This document shows, piece by piece, positions 19,328-28,542 of a stretch of DNA of 64,000 nt. The stretch comes from Spirochaetia bacterium (GTDB taxonomy: Bacteria > Spirochaetota > UBA4802 > UBA5550), in the NCBI GenBank assembly GCA_009885955.1, contig VFJS01000016.1, forward strand, positions 1 through 64,000, written 5' to 3'. The position numbers were made by a program, and so were the translations under genes. The notes beneath the pieces are model-generated. The model was not told the DNA's origin and did no database searches. It saw only the letters and a program-made list of their open reading frames with translations. Within the stretch, counting starts at the first letter, position 1; every line of letters starts with the position of its first letter.

Positions 19328-22300
19328 ATGAGTTTGCTGAAAGAATTCAGTTATTCAAATGCAAATCAGAGAAAGTTGATATATTACAACTCATTTTTAT
19401 CCCTGGCTTCTCTCGGTTTCATTTTTTCTGATTTATGGCTGAAGGATATAAATTTCTATTTTTATTTTCCTGTGGCCAGGGTTATTTTTATTTCTCTTTT
19501 GACCGGACTGTTTTTCGGGAATCTGGCAGGGAGGATACTGTTCAGGGTTATCCCGGATTCCAGGCTCATGTATGTAGCTGCCGAGTTTTTATTTATTTTA
19601 TCATCTATATTTTATTTCATCAAGGGTCAAGTTCTTCCTTCTGGAAATGATCCTCTCATGTTCCTCTTTAATTATTCCCCTTACATGGTTCCGCTTTTAA
19701 TCATGGTTCCCGGTTTTTTTGCCGGTATCAAAATAAATTATTTTCTAAAAATTTCCTGCGCAAATTTTATTGATGAGAAACAGGGCATTGTCAAATTTCT
19801 GTTTTTTTCTCTCATCGGCTTCATCTTCGGTATGACATGCCCCTGGGGAGGAATTATTTCCGGTATGGCAGGCATATGGGACAATTATTTTCATCTTTTC
19901 AGCGCCATTTCCGGGCTTATCATTCCTGCAATGCTCTTTATCAATCTACCTTACAATCCAAGATCTCAATTTATTCAGCATTATTCTGAAAAAGATCAGA
20001 CAGAACCGATAAGTAATTACATAAAAGAAAATTTATTGTTTATATACTTAAATTTTTGTTATGTTATAATTTACATATATTTATCGCTGGAAAGCATCAT
20101 AAAAATTTATGGTGATAATTTTTATATAAAATTTGCATTTATTATAATAGCGCTTCTTGGAATATCGGGAGGATTTATCTGCGGCAATGTTTTAAGAAGC
20201 AGGCTTTTTTATATTTATATAGAAATGATATTCCCCGTTCTTATACTCCCATGCATTTATATGTTAAATATTTATAAAGACGGAATATCCTTTCTTTTAA
20301 GCTTATTAATTTTCCTGCCGGCTTTTTTTATTTTCGGATTCTCACTGCTGCATACGGTTAAAAATGTCATGGGAAGTTATGATTATCAGAAGAGGTATTT
20401 TATCCTTGATATATCTCTCATGGTTATACCCCTTCCTGTAATCGCAGCCCTGAATTATATCAAATTTAACTATATTATATACTTTATATTTCTTTACCTC
20501 CTTGCAATCATGAATATACTGATTCCAGGAATTTCTATTCTGGGGATGACGATAAAAGGTTATAAAAAGATTTTATATTTTGTCTTTTCATTTATCATAC
20601 TGCTGGGGGTGATATTCAGCCATAATTATTTTAAAATTAAATTCAGTACCGATATATATGCCGCGAGGACAAGAAATTATGATGAATTGAAGTCTGTTAA
20701 TTACAACGCAGTGTTTATAAAGAATAAGTCTTCTGTTTACTATAACGGGTCGGTGATTTTTAACATATCTGACAGTATTATCAGAAATTTAAAGAGGTCT
20801 TTGGTTCCTCTATTTCTTTTTGCAGACCATAAAAAGGATGATAAAATTCTCTTTCTCGACGGCAACCAGAAATTTTTTAGAAATCCAGTAATCGGATATT
20901 TCAGCAATGCAATCTGCCTTGATTTACTATCCGATGAGAATGTGGATTATAACCGGCTGCCGGTTTCCGGTAAGCAGTCATATGTAACTGAAAAGGAGTA
21001 CCTTCTTTTCTATCTGAATAAGGAACAGAAAAAATTCAGCACCATTGTTGATATTCCGAATATTTATGATCAGAATTATAACCTGTTCCGTTTTTCCAAT
21101 AACTTTTATACTACTATCAGGGAAAAGCTTAAAAAGGATGGAATTTTCGGACAGGTATTCAATATAAACGACGGGAGGAAGGAATTCTTTTATGAGTTAT
21201 TGAATAACCATAAGAAAAATTTCAAAAAGAGCATTGTTTTTATGTTCTCTAATGTCATGATTATCATCTCTTCGGATAATGCAGCGGCCCTCACAATAAA
21301 TCAGAAAAAATTCGATATGCTTGCTGAAGCTTTCAACAGGCATGATGAGCTCGGAGTACTCTTTTACAACGATATCCATGTCCTTTCATATCTTATATCC
21401 ACAGACATTAACCTTTTTTTACAGCAATTTTCATCTGCCCGGGTGCCCAGGCTATTTTTTTTAATGAAGCCCATGCCTGTAATACTGAATGATTTTGTTA
21501 TTAAAGAATTTACAGATAACAACAGCTTATTTCTAAACCTTGCTGAGAATGTCCAGGAAAATTACGCCTTTATAAATTCCATTTCCGGCAATTCATCTAG
21601 AAGCAACATGCTGTATTCCCTTATCAAAAAAACTGAACTTGCTGAATCAAAAGATAATTATGAAGACGAAACCATGTACCTCTTTCAACTCAACAGCTTT
21701 ACCGATTTCAGGATGAATTTCAAGAAATATCTGAGCAATATTCTATCATACAAGGAGGAATATTACTATAATACCGGCCTGCGTCTTGAAAATGAAAAAC
21801 GATGGAAGGAGGCAAGGTCACTCTACAAGGCAAGTCTTACCATCAATGGTAATAATTTCAACACGAATTACCGTCTGGGGCTCCTGTGCATTATACTTCA
21901 AGATTTTGAAAATGCATTCACATACTTTAACCAGGCCTTGATGATCGACAGGAACCATCCCAAGGTATTTTATCAGCTTGGAGTTCTACTTTTTACCGGC
22001 GGCAAGATTCAGGAGGCAATAAATTATTTCAACAGGGCTGTTGAATTGAGGGAAAACAGTGCGTCACTTTTTTTATATCTGGGACTTTCTTATGAAAAAA
22101 TGAATATGCTGCAGGATGCGGAAAATTATTATACCAGGGCGCTTCTCCTGGACCCTAATGACCAGACAATAATATCCAGGGTGGAAAGTTTGAAGGTAAG
22201 AAAGGAAGAAGAAAGAAATAAATGGAAAACCGGCCCATTGAAAAATGAGACAGAGGCGGAAATGGGTGAAAAAATGCCTCTGCCGATTAATAAGGCAGCC

Positions 22301-22357
22301 CTTGACTGGAGGCTCTCGGATAAGGAGGCGGAAAGCATGAAGGACGGCGATAAATAA
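19328..22357 (+). CDS. Membrane protein fused to a spermidine-synthase-like domain and TPRs
   Basis: The frame starts at a TTG (19313), but the ATG at 19328 is the natural start. About 1010 residues in three parts. Residues about 15-440 hold about 12 transmembrane segments. Residues about 460-760 look like the spermidine/spermine synthase fold found in fused MFS/spermidine synthase proteins. The methyl-donor loop, normally GGGDG, reads ILFLDGNQKFF, so donor binding is doubtful. Residues about 810-950 hold at least three TPRs (WKEARSLYKASLTIN, FENAFTYFNQALMIDRNHPKVFYQLG, IQEAINYFNRAVELRENSASLFLYLGLSYEKM). The C-terminal tail is charged. The function is unknown; an envelope scaffold or polyamine-like transfer role is a guess. 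Confidence 0.7.
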   Translation: MSLLKEFSYSNANQRKLIYYNSFLSLASLGFIFSDLWLKDINFYFYFPVARVIFISLLTGLFFGNLAGRILFRVIPDSRLMYVAAEFLFILSSIFYFIKGQVLPSGNDPLMFLFNYSPYMVPLLIMVPGFFAGIKINYFLKISCANFIDEKQGIVKFLFFSLIGFIFGMTCPWGGIISGMAGIWDNYFHLFSAISGLIIPAMLFINLPYNPRSQFIQHYSEKDQTEPISNYIKENLLFIYLNFCYVIIYIYLSLESIIKIYGDNFYIKFAFIIIALLGISGGFICGNVLRSRLFYIYIEMIFPVLILPCIYMLNIYKDGISFLLSLLIFLPAFFIFGFSLLHTVKNVMGSYDYQKRYFILDISLMVIPLPVIAALNYIKFNYIIYFIFLYLLAIMNILIPGISILGMTIKGYKKILYFVFSFIILLGVIFSHNYFKIKFSTDIYAARTRNYDELKSVNYNAVFIKNKSSVYYNGSVIFNISDSIIRNLKRSLVPLFLFADHKKDDKILFLDGNQKFFRNPVIGYFSNAICLDLLSDENVDYNRLPVSGKQSYVTEKEYLLFYLNKEQKKFSTIVDIPNIYDQNYNLFRFSNNFYTTIREKLKKDGIFGQVFNINDGRKEFFYELLNNHKKNFKKSIVFMFSNVMIIISSDNAAALTINQKKFDMLAEAFNRHDELGVLFYNDIHVLSYLISTDINLFLQQFSSARVPRLFFLMKPMPVILNDFVIKEFTDNNSLFLNLAENVQENYAFINSISGNSSRSNMLYSLIKKTELAESKDNYEDETMYLFQLNSFTDFRMNFKKYLSNILSYKEEYYYNTGLRLENEKRWKEARSLYKASLTINGNNFNTNYRLGLLCIILQDFENAFTYFNQALMIDRNHPKVFYQLGVLLFTGGKIQEAINYFNRAVELRENSASLFLYLGLSYEKMNMLQDAENYYTRALLLDPNDQTIISRVESLKVRKEEERNKWKTGPLKNETEAEMGEKMPLPINKAALDWRLSDKEAESMKDGDK

Positions 22358-22372
22358 ACAGGCGCCGCGTTA

Positions 22373-22591
22373 ATGATGCAGTATCTATTCATACTATTAA
22401 TCATATTAATTGCCGTCATTCTGACTGCAAAGGACTTTAAAAGATATGTAAGCGAGCTTGAAATAAGATATCATCTTGCAGATCTTTACAACAGGACGAA
22501 TAATTTTCAAGCGGAAGTGGATGAGTACAGGATTATTTTAACGATAAATCCTGATGATATCAATGCAAACTACAGAATCGGCCATTTCTGA
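22373..22591 (+). CDS. Small membrane-anchored TPR-like protein
   Basis: 72 residues. An N-terminal transmembrane helix (YLFILLIILIAVILTA) is followed by about one and a half TPR units (YVSELEIRYHLADLYNRTNNFQAEVDEYRIILTINPDDINANYRIGHF). It stops in the middle of the second repeat, and downstream frames do not continue a TPR. It may be a truncated relic of a longer TPR protein or a genuine small one. It lies 15 bases after the large TPR fusion and before a lipoprotein gene. Confidence 0.5.
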   Translation: MMQYLFILLIILIAVILTAKDFKRYVSELEIRYHLADLYNRTNNFQAEVDEYRIILTINPDDINANYRIGHF

Positions 22592-22647
22592 GTTTGTCAT
22601 TAACGCAATTGAAAAAAATAAATTCACGGAAAAAGAAGGGAAAATAG

Positions 22648-23667
22648 ATGGTTAACAAAGGTTCAAATCTTTCTAAATTTCTGGTAGTAATTATTTTATT
22701 AACAATTTCATGCAGTAAAGATCCACAGAAGGTATTTCAGGAAGAAGCTGACAGTTACAGAAAGGAGAGGCATTCACTTCTCGGGAAGGCGCTTCTCGCT
22801 GCATCGTCATCACATAGTTTTAAGTATGACAGGGCCATGAGGATCAATGAAGCATTGTTCAGGCAGGATAACAGAAAGATTTACATATATTATCCATTAA
22901 CTGCAACACTTGATTTAAACGATGACCTTATTATAAAATTTTCTTCACTAGATGAAAAATATGCTGTCCTTTCCGATGGTTCAAAGCTCTGGATATATAC
23001 ATCAAAGGGTGATTTTATTAAGGATGCTATTATTGAAGTTGCAGGAAAAAAAGCAGATGCAATATATATGAATAAAAATGTTGTTTATTGTCTGATAGAT
23101 TCTCAGCTCCACTCATATGATCTCGACAATAAGATTTATAAGCCTTTTGACATTGAAAAATACCTGCCGTCAAACAGTAAGTTTTACCGTGTGATGATTC
23201 AGCAAAGCGGAGAGTTCATGGGAATAATCTCCGGCCTGGCAGGTTCTTATAATCTGGATATTATTAATCTCACTACCGGAAAACCGGTGGTGAAAAAATT
23301 TCAGGTGGATTCATCCAAGCTTCTCCTTTTGGATGGCGATGTTTATTATATAAAGGGAAGTTCAGGCGACTGGAACCTGGAAAAACTTATTCCCGCCGGG
23401 ATGAAGACCTCAATGGTGCTTAAGTTTTCCGACATCATTGATATTGAAATCATGAAAGGAGGAGTATTTTTATTGGACAGCAGGGGGCTTTCCCTGAAGG
23501 GTTTTGATGGAGAATCTGTCAGGATTCCTTTTAACATAGAAGTGAAAGGGAAGTACAGGGACCGGTTTTTTGTCACTTTTGAAAACAGGATATATGCTGT
23601 AGATTACAGCATGATGATGGATAAATTAAAATATCTGAAAAATAAAATTCCCGATGTATTCAACTGA
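22648..23667 (+). CDS. Lipoprotein, probable beta-propeller
   Basis: 339 residues with a signal peptide and lipobox TISC at about residue 25. After a charged helix the sequence is a series of short beta-strand pairs (KYAVLSDGSKLWIYTSKGDFI, NKNVVYCLIDSQLHSYDLDNKIYKPFD, DGDVYYIKGSSGDWNLEKL, GGVFLLDSRGLSLKGFDGE). That pattern suggests a beta-propeller or WD-like fold. No family is recognised. It is the last gene of the plus-strand cluster that begins with the TPR fusion. It converges on the lipoprotein gene 23673-24224, five bases away. Confidence 0.7.
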   Translation: MVNKGSNLSKFLVVIILLTISCSKDPQKVFQEEADSYRKERHSLLGKALLAASSSHSFKYDRAMRINEALFRQDNRKIYIYYPLTATLDLNDDLIIKFSSLDEKYAVLSDGSKLWIYTSKGDFIKDAIIEVAGKKADAIYMNKNVVYCLIDSQLHSYDLDNKIYKPFDIEKYLPSNSKFYRVMIQQSGEFMGIISGLAGSYNLDIINLTTGKPVVKKFQVDSSKLLLLDGDVYYIKGSSGDWNLEKLIPAGMKTSMVLKFSDIIDIEIMKGGVFLLDSRGLSLKGFDGESVRIPFNIEVKGKYRDRFFVTFENRIYAVDYSMMMDKLKYLKNKIPDVFN

Positions 23668-23672
23668 ATTGT

Positions 23673-24224
23673 CTAATTTTTCCGGCTATATTCAATTCTG
23701 AATTTCCCATTTATTCTCATATTAATGTTTTCAGTTTCTCCTGAAATAATTATATCAACAGCATAATCTATGTAACTGCAGCAGAACCTGTCCCGGGGGA
23801 CAGGGAGATTTATTTTTTCCCTGTAAAAATTCTCCATGATGGTCCCAAGAAGTGTAAATCCGAATACCTTGTTGTTTTTTATATCAATTCTTTCAGCATG
23901 AAAGGACGAATTATTTATCGGATTGATAATTACTGCCTCGGCTTTTTTAATTTTTATGTCACCTGATACTAAAACGTAAAATCCCAGGGTATCCCCTTCG
24001 AAATACAGATAATTAAACAGGTCTTTGCCAACATTTAATGCGCCTGGTTCTTTGAACCTGAATATAGTGTTTGTATCTTCAAGCCTTTCAATGGCAATGT
24101 TTATTCCAGTTCCGTATTTTAGAATTTTGGATTTTTTTTCTGAACAGGAGAGGGCCGGCAAGACAGTCGAAATAGTAATGAGAATTATTATAATCAGTCT
24201 GATTGACTTATTTCTGTATTTCAA
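23673..24224 (-). CDS. Small lipoprotein of unknown function
   Basis: 183 residues with a signal peptide ending in lipobox ALSC at about residue 27. The mature part is beta-rich (FRFKEPGALNVGKDLFNYLYFEGDTLGFYVLVSGDIKIKKAEAVIINPINNSSF) and resembles no family I know. Its start overlaps the 3' end of the upstream gene (24208-25149) by 17 bases, so the two are coupled. The lack of a recognisable domain keeps the role open. Confidence 0.7.
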   Translation of the reverse strand: MKYRNKSIRLIIIILITISTVLPALSCSEKKSKILKYGTGINIAIERLEDTNTIFRFKEPGALNVGKDLFNYLYFEGDTLGFYVLVSGDIKIKKAEAVIINPINNSSFHAERIDIKNNKVFGFTLLGTIMENFYREKINLPVPRDRFCCSYIDYAVDIIISGETENINMRINGKFRIEYSRKN

Positions 24225-25149
24225 ATTTTCTCCACCCCTTCATAATCATATCATCATCCCTGAAAAACTTGTATCTGCCGAAATATTCCCTGAGTTTCTG
24301 ATTAAATTCAGTTGTAATTCCAATTTTTCCGTCTTTCAAGGAAAGCTCGCCTGAAAATTTTTTATTTATTGTATCATCATCAATTATTTCATGGTAATCA
24401 GCATAATTTCCGTATATGAAAATAAAAAGGGGTTCAAATAATCCGACACATGTAACTATCTCATCGGGAATGGGGTTTAATACGCTGAAGGTTGCTGTAA
24501 AATAGTCAAAGGGCAAAAAGGGGTAAATTTTTTGAGAAGTTCCGAATAGATCCTGGCTGAATAGCTTTGAAATTTCAAGGGATACTTCCTTTGAATTAAA
24601 ATCATCAAACATAGCGAATGTCTGGAAATGCCCATCGGAATTAACCTTTGTTGAATCAAAAATTCTTATTGGCGTAAAGCCTATAATATCACCATCATGA
24701 TGCAGCAGGCTGTTTTCGGGAATCAGCCTGGATTTATAGTAGAGCCTGCTTGTATTGAACGAGGGATAATAATCACTGTCCCCCTGTTCTGTTATACTTG
24801 ATGTTTCCCCTCCGAATTTGAAGTCAAGTTTGAACATGTGTATAAAGTAGATATGCCTCCCCCGTATGACCTTGACAAAATGGAGATAATGCTGGTCAGC
24901 TGCCGGCATTTTTTTTTTGAGAAGCGCATGGTCATAAAAATATTCAGGTATATATTCAATGATTGATTCAACAATCGGGAGGGCTGTGGAATAATCAAGC
25001 TCATTTACAGATATTCTGGGTATATTTATCTTCCCGTCAAATAATGTAAATTCATTGTTTATGACATTGAGGTAAATATCTCCGGTCCTGTTTTTTGACC
25101 CGGGATTTATACTCTTAATTCTGCTATCTATCTCTTTAATAAGATTCAT
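24208..25149 (-). CDS. Hypothetical cytoplasmic protein
   Basis: 313 residues with no signal peptide and no transmembrane helix. The sequence mixes helices and strands (DIYLNVINNEFTLFDGKINIPRISVNELDY; YPSFNTSRLYYKSRLIPENSLLHHDGDIIGFTPIRIFD). I recognise no motif. It overlaps the following lipoprotein gene by 17 bases, which suggests a functional pair. No clear ribosome site precedes the ATG. It is divergent from cheD; a shared regulatory region of about 175 bases lies between them. Confidence 0.65.
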   Translation of the reverse strand: MNLIKEIDSRIKSINPGSKNRTGDIYLNVINNEFTLFDGKINIPRISVNELDYSTALPIVESIIEYIPEYFYDHALLKKKMPAADQHYLHFVKVIRGRHIYFIHMFKLDFKFGGETSSITEQGDSDYYPSFNTSRLYYKSRLIPENSLLHHDGDIIGFTPIRIFDSTKVNSDGHFQTFAMFDDFNSKEVSLEISKLFSQDLFGTSQKIYPFLPFDYFTATFSVLNPIPDEIVTCVGLFEPLFIFIYGNYADYHEIIDDDTINKKFSGELSLKDGKIGITTEFNQKLREYFGRYKFFRDDDMIMKGWRKFEIQK

Positions 25150-25253
25150 AAATTCGGTGTTTTGTTTAACTCTGTTTTTAAAATATCCCCGGTATATTTT
25201 TCGTCAAGAATTTAATCGAAATATTTTATAATTTAAATTTAAAACAATTACTC

Positions 25254-25281
25254 TTGACAAAAACAATTATAATTATATATT
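25254..25281 (+). promoter_or_regulatory. Candidate sigma-70 promoter of cheD
   Basis: TTGACA at 25254-25259 and TATATT at 25276-25281 with a 16-base spacer, about 45 bases before the cheD start. The spacing is near ideal, but the region is AT-rich, so chance matches are likely. Confidence 0.5.
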
Positions 25282-25324
25282 TAATATTGGTATATAGAAA
25301 AATATAAATTGTTCAGGGAGCAGG

Positions 25325-25825
25325 ATGGAACAGACAAATGATATAATAAATATAGGAGTTGCTCAGGTGAGAACGGGCTCCAAACCTGCCGTTCTGAGAA
25401 CAATCCTTGGAAGCTGCATAGGAATATGCATATATGACAGAATAAAAAAAATAGGCGGCCTTGCCCATATACTTCTGCCAACAGATGCTTCGTCATCCAG
25501 AAAGGGTAATAGTCCGGAAAAGTATGCTGATACGGCAATTCCCCTCCTTGTTGAAAGATTGATACGGGATGGGGCAAAAAAGGAATATTTATCGGCCAAA
25601 ATTGCCGGAGGCGCATCCATGTTCAAGTTCGATACCAATGCATCCCTGGGACTGATAGGAGAAAAGAATGTAGAGGAAACCAAAAAAGCTCTGGGCAGAA
25701 TCGGGATACCCATTCTTGAGCAGGATACCGGCGGCAGCGCAGGAAGGGTTTTAAATTTTTATCTTGAAGACGGACGCCTGAAAGTAAAGGCGGCTGGCAA
25801 AGAAAAGATTTATTACAAAATTTAA
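25325..25825 (+). CDS. cheD: Chemoreceptor glutamine deamidase CheD
   Basis: CheD deamidates glutamines of methyl-accepting chemotaxis proteins and, with CheC, tunes adaptation. The 166-residue protein has the catalytic Cys in TILGSCIGICIYD, the His in GGLAHILLP, and the AKIAGGASMF and GKKN-like (GEKNVEETKKALG) motifs. The C-terminus is EQDTGGSAGRVLNFYLEDGRLKVK. It lies 22 bases ahead of an HDOD gene. No che genes or receptors are in this window, so its receptors are elsewhere. Confidence 0.93.
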   Translation: MEQTNDIINIGVAQVRTGSKPAVLRTILGSCIGICIYDRIKKIGGLAHILLPTDASSSRKGNSPEKYADTAIPLLVERLIRDGAKKEYLSAKIAGGASMFKFDTNASLGLIGEKNVEETKKALGRIGIPILEQDTGGSAGRVLNFYLEDGRLKVKAAGKEKIYYKI

Positions 25826-25847
25826 AGAGTCAACCGGAGCAGTGAAA

Positions 25848-26708
25848 ATGGATTTAAATATAAAACAGAGAATTGAAACAGTCATAACCAATCTTGATCA
25901 GCTTCCGTCAATTCCGGAAGTTGCCACCAAAATAATGAACATGGTTAATGACCCCGATGTGGCTTTCAAAAAGGTTGCCGACGAGATTTCCAAGGATCAG
26001 GCAATGACTACGAATATATTAAAGGTGTGCAATTCGGCATTTTTCAGCAAGGGCAAAGAGATAACATCAATTGAAAAGGCGATAGTTACCATGGGGCTGA
26101 AAGAGGTCAAAGATATCGTCATCCTCATTGTGGCCAAACCAGTACTGGACAAAGCTATTATCGGTTATGACATGGCCAAGGGGGATTTATGGATGCAGGG
26201 CCTTGCGGTTGCAACCCTGTCCAAGCGGATAGCAATGAAAAAAAAGAGGAAGGAAATTGCCGATATAGTTTTCACGGGAGGGCTTATCCATAATGTAGGT
26301 AAAGTCGTTCTCGCGCTTTATGTCCAGAATGTTTACAAGGATATCATAGCGGCCGTTGAAGAAAAGCAGATGACTTTTGATGAAGCGGAAAGGGAGGTCA
26401 TGGGTTTCGATCATCACCAGGTTGGAGAAAAAATGCTGGATAAATGGAAATTTCCGCCGGTCCTGAAATCCATTGTGCGCTATTACCATGATCCTGTAAG
26501 TGCTCCTGTGGAGCACCGGTTTGATGTATCGGTGGTACACATTGCAAATATCATCTGCCTCATGGCCGGTATCGGAATTGGAAGTGACGGATTGTTCCAT
26601 CAATTCAATTCCAGCGCAATAAAATCTGTGGGGCTGAATGAAGGCGAGCTCGAGGAGTTGTATTCGTCCATTCCCGAGCTTATCAAAGAGATAAAAGCTC
26701 TCATGTAA
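25848..26708 (+). CDS. HDOD domain protein
   Basis: About 286 residues. The start is placed at the ATG 25848, eight bases after GGAG; a GTG at 25842 is the alternative. The HDOD signature is clear: LPSIPEVATKIMNMVNDPDVAFKKVADEISKDQAMTTNILKVCNSAFF, followed by IEKAIVTMGLKEVKDIVI and the HD-like FDHHQVGEKMLDKWKFPPVLKSIVRYYHDP. HDOD proteins act as signalling hubs in motility and biofilm control; most are not nucleases or phosphodiesterases. Linkage to cheD suggests a role in chemotaxis or second-messenger response (inference). Confidence 0.9.
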   Translation: MDLNIKQRIETVITNLDQLPSIPEVATKIMNMVNDPDVAFKKVADEISKDQAMTTNILKVCNSAFFSKGKEITSIEKAIVTMGLKEVKDIVILIVAKPVLDKAIIGYDMAKGDLWMQGLAVATLSKRIAMKKKRKEIADIVFTGGLIHNVGKVVLALYVQNVYKDIIAAVEEKQMTFDEAEREVMGFDHHQVGEKMLDKWKFPPVLKSIVRYYHDPVSAPVEHRFDVSVVHIANIICLMAGIGIGSDGLFHQFNSSAIKSVGLNEGELEELYSSIPELIKEIKALM

Positions 26709-26761
26709 ATTTGCGGGGGAAACAGGCCCCGGCTTTAAAAAAGAATATAAATCGATCCTCC

Positions 26762-27160
26762 ATGTTCCTAATAAAAAAATGCACGCAATGTGATAGAAAA
26801 TTACGCTTTCCCATTGATAAAGGAAAATTGAAGGTAACATGCGTCTGTGGACAAACATTTATTGCCGATCCGGACAACCCGGAACTTTTCAAAGGCTCTG
26901 AAATTGATATAAAACCTGACAGAATAAAAGAAAAATCCTTCTTCAGAATGCCCCGGGTAAACATCAGGGATCTGTTTGATCTGAAAAAAATCATCGGTCA
27001 GCTCTACAATACCGGATACAGGCTTCAGAATTTCAAAATACTTCCAGCTTCTGAACAGCGGAAAATTATCCTGCATGTTGTATGCTTTCTGCTGATAGCA
27101 GTGATGTTCATTTTTTTTATGTGCGGGAGTAAGGGAAAAATTTTTACAGGCATTGAATGA
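26762..27160 (+). CDS. Zinc-ribbon membrane protein
   Basis: The frame opens at a TTG (26711), but the ATG at 26762 begins directly before the zinc ribbon and is preferred; neither has a strong ribosome site. The N-terminus has a CxxC...CxC pair (KCTQCDRKL and TCVCGQTF), a zinc-finger-type ribbon. After a charged linker, a C-terminal transmembrane helix (ILHVVCFLLIAVMFIFFMC) anchors it. About 132 residues. The stop overlaps the methyltransferase start by four bases. It probably belongs to one transcript with cheD and HDOD. Function unknown. Confidence 0.7.
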   Translation: MFLIKKCTQCDRKLRFPIDKGKLKVTCVCGQTFIADPDNPELFKGSEIDIKPDRIKEKSFFRMPRVNIRDLFDLKKIIGQLYNTGYRLQNFKILPASEQRKIILHVVCFLLIAVMFIFFMCGSKGKIFTGIE

Positions 27161-28095
27161 AATATTCCCTGAATGATACACGCTCTTACCATATACATGA
27201 CCTTGATACGCTTGGATGGGAATATACCGTTTGCTCATCACTTGAGCCCCCGGATGCGCCGCTCCGTACGCTGCTGCAGAAAAATGCAACCTACGGGAAT
27301 CTTCTCTATGATTTTCTTGAAAGCCGCACATCCATACGTAACGGAGGAAAAATCCTTGAGGTAGGGGGCGGCTATGGTTATTTAATGAGGGATTTTTTAA
27401 AGAGAAATCAAGGGCTCAATGCGACAATGGTTGATATTTCAGAATATCTTCTGTACCGCCAGAAGGAGCACCTGGCTGATTTGGATGCTGACTATATCAA
27501 CGAAGACTTTTTTAATCTTGATGCCGCTTTTCTAGAGAACTTTGATTATGCTGTTTTGAATGAAAACACCGGGGATTTCCCGGCAGTATATGATATTGAT
27601 AAATCGATTCTTACAGAGAATAACGATACTCAGGACAAAATTATATCGGCAATAAGAATTTTTTTTTCCTGTTATTTTCTGGACTATTCAGGGATTAATG
27701 AAAAATTTAATTTTAACCTGGGGGCCATGACAGCTCTGGAAAGATTATGCCATGCCGGAGTAAATACTATTTTTATCAGTGAGCACAGCTGCGAGTCCAG
27801 GGCGCCGGATATATTCAATGAGGGAGAAATAATAAAACCTGAACCAACCCCTGAAAGGATTCATCTTAAAGGGCATGATGAATATACAATTAAATTTTCC
27901 CACCTTGAAGCAGTGGCAAAAAAATTTAATTATAAGACAACACGGGGACCCATGTCTGATTACATTATGATTGATAAGTCTCTTGATGTAGGGCAGATTT
28001 TCCGATCCACAGTATCAACGGGCAGAATGGAAAGTATCCGGCATTTCATCCATGATCTTTATAAATATGAATATCTGCTGATTTGCAAAAAATGA
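27157..28095 (+). CDS. Class I SAM-dependent methyltransferase-like protein
   Basis: 312 residues. Residues about 45-125 have a Rossmann methyltransferase core: KILEVGGGYGYLMRDFL (motif I) and ATMVDISEYLLYRQKEHL (acidic residue of motif II), then NFDYAVLNENTGDFPAV. The second half is longer than usual and lacks a known acceptor motif. The substrate is unknown. It is coupled to the zinc-ribbon gene by a four-base ATGA overlap. It converges on the small gene at 28098, with only two bases between the stops. Confidence 0.75.
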   Translation: MKYSLNDTRSYHIHDLDTLGWEYTVCSSLEPPDAPLRTLLQKNATYGNLLYDFLESRTSIRNGGKILEVGGGYGYLMRDFLKRNQGLNATMVDISEYLLYRQKEHLADLDADYINEDFFNLDAAFLENFDYAVLNENTGDFPAVYDIDKSILTENNDTQDKIISAIRIFFSCYFLDYSGINEKFNFNLGAMTALERLCHAGVNTIFISEHSCESRAPDIFNEGEIIKPEPTPERIHLKGHDEYTIKFSHLEAVAKKFNYKTTRGPMSDYIMIDKSLDVGQIFRSTVSTGRMESIRHFIHDLYKYEYLLICKK

Positions 28096-28097
28096 GT

Positions 28098-28304
28098 TCA
28101 GTCCAGTTTCAGTTCTTTTTTCCGCTGCACCAGGTGCTTGTAGTATGTTGAATGAATCCGGTTTTCCTTTTCATGGTCGCTTATCCTGCTTACTAACTCT
28201 GCCGTTGTCAGTTTATTTACTTTTTTCTTCTTTTTTTCTGCCGCCTGAAGGGCAGCGGGATCGGCGGTTGTGCCTTCTGCTGAATTTTTAATTTCTTCTG
28301 ACAT
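28098..28304 (-). CDS. Small hydrophilic protein, unknown
   Basis: 68 residues, rich in Lys, Glu and Ala. AGAGGTG sits just ahead of the ATG, a good ribosome site, which argues that it is a real gene. The C-terminal 40 residues (NKLTTAELVSRISDHEKENRIHSTYYKHLVQRKKEL) should form two helices. I know no family for it. Confidence 0.6.
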   Translation of the reverse strand: MSEEIKNSAEGTTADPAALQAAEKKKKKVNKLTTAELVSRISDHEKENRIHSTYYKHLVQRKKELKLD

Positions 28305-28360
28305 TTTTCACCTCTTTTAATATAATTTCATATTTTTGTAACTTTTCACCTGTAAATATT

Positions 28361-28470
28361 TGCTCACGGATTCATGCAGATATTCACGGATTTTTTTATT
28401 TAATATCGATATCAAACATTTTCATTAAAATTTCATATTTATCAGTTTATCCGTGCAAATCTGTGAGCCA
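28361..28470. repeat. Dispersed inverted-repeat element, family B
   Basis: The left arm GCTCACGGATTCATGC and a second half ATTCACGGA are mirrored by TTTATCCGTGC and CTGTGAGCC at the right end. The same arms occur at 6181-6243 and 44585-44737. The copy lies in the AT-rich spacer between the 68-residue gene and smpB. It is non-coding. Confidence 0.75.
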
Positions 28471-28542
28471 TTATTTATATTATAGCTTACTAATAACATA
28501 TATAACAATATTTGTTAAACTTTAATAATACCCTGATTTTGT

